A stretch of 34,381 nt of DNA from Chromera velia. Taxonomy: Eukaryota; Sar; Chromeraceae. The stretch spans positions 1-34,381 of the forward strand of contig JAHBMJ010000036.1 of NCBI GenBank assembly GCA_018398765.1. The letters run 5' to 3'. Positions 22,401 to 31,887 of the stretch are shown here, one piece after another. The position numbers and the translations under genes are program-made. The notes beneath the pieces are model-generated. The model did not search any database. It was not told the origin of the DNA and saw only the letters and a list, made by a program, of their open reading frames with translations. Positions within the stretch are counted from its first letter, which is position 1; each line of letters opens with the position of its first letter.

Positions 22401-25400
22401 CTCCCCCGGCAGGAAGATGAAACTCTGGGGTGGAGGGCAGACACAAAAAATGACACAGAACTGGGCTTTCAACCCTCTGCCGAAGAGATGCCCTTCTCCA
22501 TTCGTCTCCGAGGCTGCAGCGGAAGCAGAGGAAGAAGAGAAGGCCAAAAACGGAAAGAGTACACAGATAGAGGAGGAGTTCCCTTTGGTCGGTTCTCTTC
22601 TAGTGTGAGTACGGAAAGGAAGAAAGGGAAATGGATGACACAAAGAAGAAATACCTTCGTCTCTCTCTCTCTCTTCCCCCCCCCCCCCCCCCCCCCCCNC
22701 CCCTCTGTGTGTGTGTGGGTGTGTCTTTCTCCTTGACATTCACCAGGGGACAACCTATCCTTGCAGAACTTGTCCGTTCCTTGTGTGTGCGCCCTTCAAT
22801 TCTCGTTCCCCTTCCTCCTCACTCAGTCTTTCTACAACGCTGGGTGGTCATCCTGTCTGGTCGACTCCAGGGGGCATACTTGCAACTTCTGTCAACAGTG
22901 CAAGCAGTAAGACACTTGCACGGCAAATTCGACAAAAGTAACGAAAGAAGCCACGTCTACGTGCAACACAGCATCCCGTATATCTGACTGGATGGATTTT
23001 TGCTTGCAGCCCCACTCTCGGGAGCAGATATTCCGCTTAGACTCTCCCGACATTTCTGGCCCCTCCGGTTCCTACGCCTACTCCCTAGACCCCTGCGAGT
23101 GCTTCCCCCCCCACTGGGGTCCCTCCCCCCCAATCTCAGCGGACCAGTACCAGAAACTGCCGGCGAGTGGGCTCAACTCGATCCCCGCACAAACTGCGGC
23201 GCCCCAATTGATTGCCCGAGGAAGGATCACCTGTCTGATGGACGGCCTCCTCGGGTCCTATTCCGAAAAGGAAGAGTCCGAGTGTGCAACAAGATGCCGA
23301 GCTAACAGCAACTGCAGTCAGTCTCTCCTCGGAGAAGAGAAACGGATAAAGGCTTTACTATGCGAGACCATCACATGAGAGCAAAGAACCATTGGTTGCT
23401 GACAAAGAGCGATCGAAGCTCCCGTTTCTTTTCTTCTGTTGCCGCTCCCTTTTCGGTATGCCTTTTGTTTCTGCCAGTGCTGTTGGCTGTTCCGTTTCTT
23501 CTCCTTTTTCGTGCCTTATACAGGTCGGTCTTGCCCTTGTATTCACTTGTTCAGAAAGAAGCTAAAGTCTCTTCCGCGGATAAATGAACGAGTGAGTGAG
23601 TGGGTGCAGATTTCTTCTGGATCGGATTCGCTGGAGGGGCAGACCAGTGCCGTCTCTTCAGTGCGTGCACCTCACTTGCCACAGAGCTTGGATTGGAGGC
23701 CGGACTTACATCTGGTGCTCTGTTCGGAATCGCGAGGTACTCTACATGCCTCGTCGCAGACCCAGGTAGGTCAGATGAATTAAGGGAGGACAGCATTTAA
23801 TGCATCTCCTTTGCTCTCCTTCTGTGCGTCTTCGCCGATTTGCGACTCGGTTTCATGACGCGTTCTTGCCCTCCATGCTGTACAGCCCTTTTCTCATTCT
23901 TTGTATGAATCCTTCGTCTTAGCGGCTCTCTTTTAGTTCGCAGCCTGTTCACTGTCCGATTCAATTATTTTGTCAATTGACACGGTGCCTGTGCCACAAG
24001 TCGGATCTGAGCTTCTCGACTCCTGCAGATTCAATTCAATTGTCTTCTCTCTTTTTGTGCAATTTAATTGCTTTTTCTCTTTCTGTGCGCTTTCTCTTGG
24101 ATGTGCAGAGCGGTGCATGAAGGAGAGCAAGAGAAGAAAGATGCTGACCTCTGACCCCGACGTGGACCCCCCTGTACCCTCGTCGTCCTCTACATGTAAG
24201 CTTATAAGCTCTTTCGATCGAAGGTGCGGGGTGATGTGGGTGTCCAGAGTATTCGAGTGCACACTGGGGCGTGTCTTGTATGTGCATGAAAAGTGAAATT
24301 CGTGCGTCTCGTCGGATCCTAGCGCGTTGAGTTGAGCGGCTTTTCGTGTGCTCGCTGGTTCGCTCTCGCTTGCACTCAGTATGATTTTTTTGCGTGCGCT
24401 TCATTTCTTTGGTTTGGTGTTGGACGGCTTGTGTCTTCATTTGATGTCATGCTGATTGTGGTTTATGCAGAGGCTTTCTTGTTGCTCTTTGATCGCATCC
24501 GATGTGGCTGGCTGTCCTCTTAGACCCGGCAAAGAAATCTCCTCTGTGTGCATCCGTGCTTCGATGTGGACACGCCCTCTTTCCTCCTTGTTCTTTGATC
24601 GTGTTTGCAGTTTTTGTCCAGGAAGGAGAAGATGGCACAAAAGCCGATGACTCAAGCCTCGACAGAGAGAACATGAGAAAGGAAGGAGAACAGGGGGATG
24701 CGTCCAGCTTGGAGGAGAAGAGTGTGAGAGAAGAAGAGGAAGAGGAAGCGGAGGGGGGAGAATCATCATGTCAGTACCGTCGTTGGTTTCATTACTCTTC
24801 TTTGCTATGTCCATTTATTTTCAGTCCTTTTCTCGTCAATTTGATATTTATAGAAAGATAAAAAGAACTCCTCCCCTCTTTGACAGTCCAATTGAATCTC
24901 TGGCCTGCATGGTTGTGTTGGTAGTGCATGGCTCCCCATGTTTGATTTCGACATTCTTGAAAGCCTTTTCCGCCTTTTTTTTGTTTTTTCTTCGTCATTC
25001 CGCTTCTGGACAATCGGGATTTGATGAAAGAAATCTCTCCCGACAAACGTATTTCTCCTGACCCTCACAACTTTTTCTCAAAAGACCGTGAATCCATCAC
25101 GCCGCATAGACACCGATTGCTTGGCGGGGAGCCTTACGACATCCCCATTGACTTCAACCCCATAGACGAAGGCACGTGACTTTCCATCTCGAGGAGATAG
25201 GCCGAGGGCTGTGCGAATAGATGAGTGCATGTGTACGTGTGTTTGTGGTTTGCCTTGCCGAAGAGTCCTTCTGTGCGTCTGTATGCTCATCTCTGTTTGA
25301 TGCTCCCCGCAGTGCCGTCTCTGAGCGAACTTCCCAACCTTGCCCCCCCACTCCAACTGGTCCACGGGTCCCGTGTACTCCTGTGGCATCAGACTACACC

Positions 25401-26353
25401 AGGGTTCCTCAAAATCAGCAGCAGTGGAAGTCTGAGTGAGTCGGTGGGGGTGTGGGTGTCGGTCCGGGCAAATTCAGTGCCGTGCGCAAGAGAGATGATG
25501 CACGTGTGTGTGTCTGTATCCTGATACCTTTTAGAGTCGGTGTATCGTCGGTACACGTCCAAAGAAAAAGTCTTCGTATCGAAATGGGTGTCTTCAAGAA
25601 CACGGACAGCCCATAACTTCTTTCTGTCTGTTCTCCGTGGTCTTCTTTGTATGTAAAGTTTGTGCAGGTCGGAAGCCTTGCTCGTACTTCATGGCGCAGT
25701 CCTAAATATGCGTGCATGTGTGCGTCTGTTGTGTGCAGGTCGGAAAGCAGGGTCCTACTTCACGGTGGAGCCAGGGACAGAAGATGAAGAGCTCTGGGAG
25801 GTGGTCGACCACGGCTCCGGTCTGTATGCGTTTTGGAATCGCAAGTCGAAAAGGTGGCTTGTCGGGCTGCCGGCTGGGCCTGCGGGGGGACATGTGACAA
25901 CAAATAGCGCCGTGCTGCCTTCGGACCAGACGGATGACTGGCTGTGGACAGCTCGAGACAACACGGGCAACGGAAAGTTTGTGCTGAAGAACAAGGGGAA
26001 AGACAAGTGGTTGTCGTTCAGCTCGAGCAACACGGGAGTCGCTTGGGCGACCACCGACTCTGTCAACAACGAGCTGCGGTCATACTTCATTGGTCAGTCG
26101 GTGTTTATCTGGCATGTGTGTTTTTATATGTAATTCGTTTGGGTATTCATACATTTGTGCACACCCGCAGGAGCGCGGTTCAAATCGTTGATTGTCCGAT
26201 CCAATCAGGAAGCATGGTCTCTAGTGGAGAAGCGGAATGAAGGACCTAATGAGCACTCTGCTGCTGTGTATCGTAGCATTGTATCCCATCAGCACAGCGG
26301 TTCCTGCGTGTCCAAAAGAAAAACACAGAAAAGAAGAACGGACGCAACAACGG

Positions 26354-26399
<46 letters not shown>

Positions 26400-26690
26400 A
26401 AGAAAAGAAAAGTCAACTCCGCTCTTGTATGGTCCTCCCCTCCTCTGCAGCCCCGAAGCCCCACGTGTTCCCCTTCATCGGTGCCACCGTGGGTATCTGG
26501 AATGAATTCTGGAAGAAATGGGTGGGCATGGACGCAGAGACCCCCTTCAAGGTCCGACCGTACAACCCGGGGTGGAACTTGGGGTCCTCCAACACGGCTG
26601 AGCAGTTCAAAGTGATTGACATGGGCGAGGGACATGTGAGTGAGTGAGTGGGGATCTTCGGTTTCTCTCCATCTCTCTTTGTGTGTGTTG

Positions 26691-26731
<41 letters not shown>

Positions 26732-28742
26732 GAGTGAGTGAGTGAGTGAGTGAAAGGAAAAGGAGATCAGCCGTATACTCTGTCTATCTACCTATCTACC
26801 TATCTATCTATCTATCTTATCCATCCATCCATATGTGTGTGTGTGTGAGAGAGAGAGAGCCTTGAGTTTCTTCGTGTGTCTTTCTTTGTTCGACTACAGG
26901 CAGAATGGGTCTGTTTTTTTGCCTGTACATGAAGGTTCTTGATCACTTTTTGATGGATGTGAGGCTTCCTGATGTGATCGAATGAGTGCTTCGTTGACAG
27001 TGAGAGCGGCTTATGGCCTCTTCCTTTGACGCTTCCCTGCATTTTTTGTGCTTGCAGGTGGGATTCTTCAATCCTGTGTGGAAGAAGTTCATCACTTGCT
27101 GGGCAGATGGCAAGATTAACGGCAATGGTGGAATAAATTCGGGCAATCCTTGGAGCAAAGGAGGGGGCGGGTAAGTGTTTTCTTTTGTTTTTGTTTATTA
27201 AGCATGAAGGTTGAACGGGAAATTCACGCAGAAAGGAAGGAGTCGCCATGAAATGCAGAAACTTCACTACGAAAGGAGCCCAGAACCTTCTTTGCAGTGT
27301 CCTCTGTGCCTTCTTTGCTCTGTTGTTGTCATTCGTCTTCGTTTCCCATTTGAGAAACAAAAAAGGAAGCCTCAGGCCGAATCCCAGCCAGTTTCTTCGT
27401 TGTTTTCAGGTCGGTCATGAAGGTTGATGCACATACATGCATGAGGATGGATCCCTTTGCATGCATGCCTTTTCCGTTTTCATGCATGCAGCTCCTACGA
27501 ACGAATGGTCATCAACGGGAACCCCGACGGCTCTGTTCACTTCCGGTGGGGAGGGGGCGGGGGGCAGGCGAGAGAATGGATCTGTTTTGGAATCTTTTTT
27601 CATGGCCTGAGTGTCCTCGCTTGTCTTCTTTTTGCTCTTCTCTGTTCTCTTTATTTCTTCTCTTTGTACTCTGTGTGTGAGAGAGAGGGAAGGAGAGGAA
27701 GAGAGAGAGCATGACGGCGGAGCGTGTGAAGAAAGAGAGAAAGGGAGAGGAAGAGGGGGGAGACTCAGACAGAGAGGGATTCAAGAAGAATCGATACGAG
27801 ACAGCACATCCTTCGGCCAGACGGCTCCCGTATCTCTTTCTCTCTCTCCCACTCTTAAGTGAGTAAGTGCATGCGAGAGTGAAAGTGTGTATGCACGCAC
27901 CCCCTCTTTCAAAAGCTCAGCAGACGCACAGTCCATGGCCCCCCCCACTCACTCGCTGTTCCTTCCCACACTGCAGTGAAACGCGCCCTCCAAGCCGTCC
28001 TGCCGGTCTGGGCGATAACACAAAAAGATGATATTCGTATGTGTTGCATGTGTGCGTGATTCAAATTTTTTATGTATGCATATTTGTACATACATGCAGA
28101 TGCGCCAAGCAGTCTTCCCGGGTCTGGGCGATGACGTCGACCGACGTCGTCAGCAGTCCCTCCAACACGAAAGTGGCTGTCTGGGAACAGTTCCATATTG
28201 TCGTCTTCAGTGAGTTATGCACGAGAGATTCCGAACCATCGTTCAGAGACTTGTGCAGAGAGAGCTGCATTTGGTTCCCGTCTCTGTCACACCTTCCCTG
28301 TCCCTCTCTTTGTCTGCTGCTGATCCTGTGAAAGGGCACTAATTGTTCCTGCGTGGGAGGCTACGTCGGGCCATGCTTGAATTGAGAAACTGTTTGTAGT
28401 CGCTTTTTTGTCTCAGTCTACTGACACATGAATTCTCAATCGTCTTGGGCATTTTGTTTCTTTCTGTCGACTAAAACAAAAGTCTCCTCGGAGACTGGAC
28501 ACCAGACGGCAAAGTCGTCGTGGTGGCTGATGTCATTCATTGTCTTCTGACGAGCACAGCTGCTTTCTTTTCGGATCGTGTGTGGATATTGAAGAAGATG
28601 TAGCTGCCCGAAACAAGTAGCCATCGAGCTACATGCATGCACAATGCCGGAGTCCATCGACCAAAACGTTGCGAAGACCGTACAGTCGTCGTCAACTTCT
28701 CCAATTCTTTGTGTCGGAATTCAGGCTGTTCTCTCTCCTTAT

Positions 28743-28798
<56 letters not shown>

Positions 28799-29063
28799 TC
28801 TGTGTACAGAATGGCCGGATAACCTCGTGGGAGGGCTCTGGAATCCTGAGCATAAGCGGTTCCTTCAGATGACCACCTCTGTTGATGTCGGGGTGAGCGA
28901 GTCGGCAGCTGATGCCGTCCTGCCGCGCACCTCGGGAGCGACCCGCTTCCTCCTCCACACTGACAACACACACCACGAGACAGCATTCTATGGACTGCAG
29001 GAAGGCCATTATATTTCGTCAGTCTGTTTCGTCGTAGGGTCCTTTCTCAGTGCTGTGATTTGT

Positions 29064-29123
<60 letters not shown>

Positions 29124-30686
29124 AATTCTTCCCGCCTCTGTCAGTCGTTCAATAATTTGCCCCATCGTGGTTGGTTTTGAGTGCCTTTACGCGCCCGTCG
29201 ATACACAGAAATGCATCCCAAGGCTCCACTCTCTCTGTTCTGTTCCTTGATGGAGTGGGCCACAGAAAGGGAGAGGCAAAGTGAAAACAGAAAGTCGGAC
29301 TTCACTCATTTTTGACTGTGCAACGACACCCTCGCTCCCCCATGGAAATAAATACCTGATTGAAGGGCTCAAGTCAGGGCACTGAGCAGCATCCGAGCTG
29401 GCTTCTGATTTTTGTTTGTTTCTCCATACTTGCATGTCTTCTCTCCTCAGAGCACGGAGCAGCGGCAAAATCGGCAAATCACCACAAGCGGCCCGGGGTA
29501 CCTTCAGCTTTACGGGATCTGCGAACGCACGGTGGGTGGTCACGTGGATGTGTGAGGGTTCGGTTTTGGCCTCGAAGTTGTTTCAACGAGTGCTTTCCTG
29601 TGACCATCAAATGAGCTTTCGAGAAGTGAAAATGTCTCCGTCATCTGCAGCGTCCCCCCCTGTGGAAATGCGGCTCCCGTTTACTGTGTGTTCCCTTAAA
29701 TTGCCTTTTCATCTTCTTTTTTTTGTTTTGTCACACACCAAAGAAGAGAAGAAGGCTCAAAAAGACGCAATATGCTTCTGTTTCCCACTTATTCATTCTT
29801 TGTCGGCCCACATCCGACCTATCTGTACGCAGGTTCATCCCTGTGTACTTCTCGATGCTCGGTGGAGGAATGGCTTTCTTGAACCCCCAGACCTCCAACT
29901 TCATCCGAATGGACTCAGCCACGAATACGGGACTGCTGACGGGATCCTCTAGAAGGGTACCACAGAACTTTTGGACTTGGGAGATCTTCCGAATGGTCTT
30001 TGGGAGTCAGCCGTCTTTCTTTGTGTCTCTGTCGTTCCACCGAATGCGTCTGCGTGTGAATGTATGCACAAGATGAGTGTGTGTGTGTGTGTGTGTGTTT
30101 GTGTGTAGAGCCTTATGCGTAATGTGGATGTCTGTGTTGAAGACTCAGACAGAAAGACCGTTTGCCATGTGATGCTTTTGTTCCTTCACTGACGGCCTGC
30201 CTTTCTTCCTTCCGATTGTAGCACGGAATCCTGTCAGAACCTTCTGCTTTGTTTTGCTGGCTTTACTCATGGCTTTCCCCGTTTCCTCTCCTGTAAAGAG
30301 TCCCCCTGCGCGCGTGCTTTTGTCCTCTCTCCACAGACGCTCCCCGGGCAGGCGGCTACTCGACTCACGTTGGATGGACGACCTGCTCGCGCTCGTGCGG
30401 TCTGGGGTTTCAGGTGGGTTGGTAGGTGTGTGTGGTGTGTATTTGGGCGTGGGTGCATGGGTGAGGGGGGTGGAAAGTCACAGAGAACAGTCATTAAAAA
30501 AGATGCATGAGTATGGTGGATGGCGGGGTAGGGGGGGCTCTTCGGGTCTGTCCGTTCTTTTTTGTTGTCTTTGGGAATTCTGACTCTGCCTCTCTGACTG
30601 TGCGTGTTGGAGGCCGTGGGCTGGAACCACACCTATAGTGCCGAAAGATCGGGCTCGAATAGAAGGTTGTGTGTGTGTCTGTGTCT

Positions 30687-30728
<42 letters not shown>

Positions 30729-31547
30729 TCAGGTGAACAGGCGCACTTGCACGAACCCCCCTCCTGATTTTGGCGGTGCCGTCTGCTCAGGCCTCGGGGC
30801 TTCCTCGACTACCCGCTCCTGTAATCCTCAGCCCTGCCGTCAGTCTCTCTCTCTCTCTCTCTCTCTCCGTCTCTCGATGTTGAAAGGAAGAGTCGCTAAG
30901 ACGTTTGAATTTTCTTCGTCTCGTCTGAAAATTAATCTTCTCCTCTCCAGGGGCACCGTCAGCCCGTCGGACCTAGACGGATGGGTCGAGTTATTTGACG
31001 CTTGCAGTGCTCGGTGCGTGCGTGAGTACTCCATTCGTCCTATCACCTGGGCAAAAGAGGGTTGCAGAGGGAAGGAATAATGGCATTTCGAGAATGAGGA
31101 AGCGAAAAATTGTCTTTCTGCAGCTCTGTGCATGTCACTTGATTTGCTCATGCACCCAGACCGCCCAAAAAATTGAACAAAAAGCCCAAAAAACCAACTG
31201 CATAGCCCTTGAGTCCCCCCCCTGTGGCATGACACACCAACTGAGAGCCGCGCGCATCTCGCGCCAAATTCTTCGAGTCACTGTCACTTGCTGCTCGCAG
31301 TTCCTTTCTTTCTGTTTGACAAGAGAAATAACTCCCAAATCATTTCAAGAAAAAAGGCATGCTGACACAGTTGTTTGGCGCATGAGTGCTTGCAGCCGGA
31401 TCGTGCCTGTTCGAGAAGGAGTTGGCGGACTGTGAGCAGCAGGCCCTGCTGGGAGGGAAGAACGTTGAGGAGTGCGGCAAGTGCGAGTACCTTCGTGTGC
31501 AAGATCTGAGGTCGGTCTCGTGGCTGCTCGTGTGTGTGTGAGAGAGA

Positions 31548-31580
<33 letters not shown>

Positions 31581-31852
31581 GGGTGAGGGGAGGAGAGAAA
31601 GTCTTTCATTCAACGCAGCAGACCGGTATCATCGGCAAAATTTGAGTTTGGCAACGCTCATTATCTGCTCAACAGACACAGCAAGCCTGGAGGGAAAAGG
31701 GCTCGAAGAAATGGGGGCAGGTAGGACAGAAGGGAGGGTGCATTTCTTGGCTGGAAGGGACCTGCTCTTTTCTTTCTGGGCATACGCCAAAGTGTGAGGG
31801 GGGGCGTGCAAGCAGAAACAAGGAACAGCCCACTCTCGAGTGGAATATGCCA

Positions 31853-31887
<35 letters not shown>

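Noticed and set aside
28480..28600. Possible exon reading LGDWTPDGKVVVVADV
   Set aside because: Protein-like, but no acceptor and donor pair keeps the phase between exons 26 and 27, which join directly.
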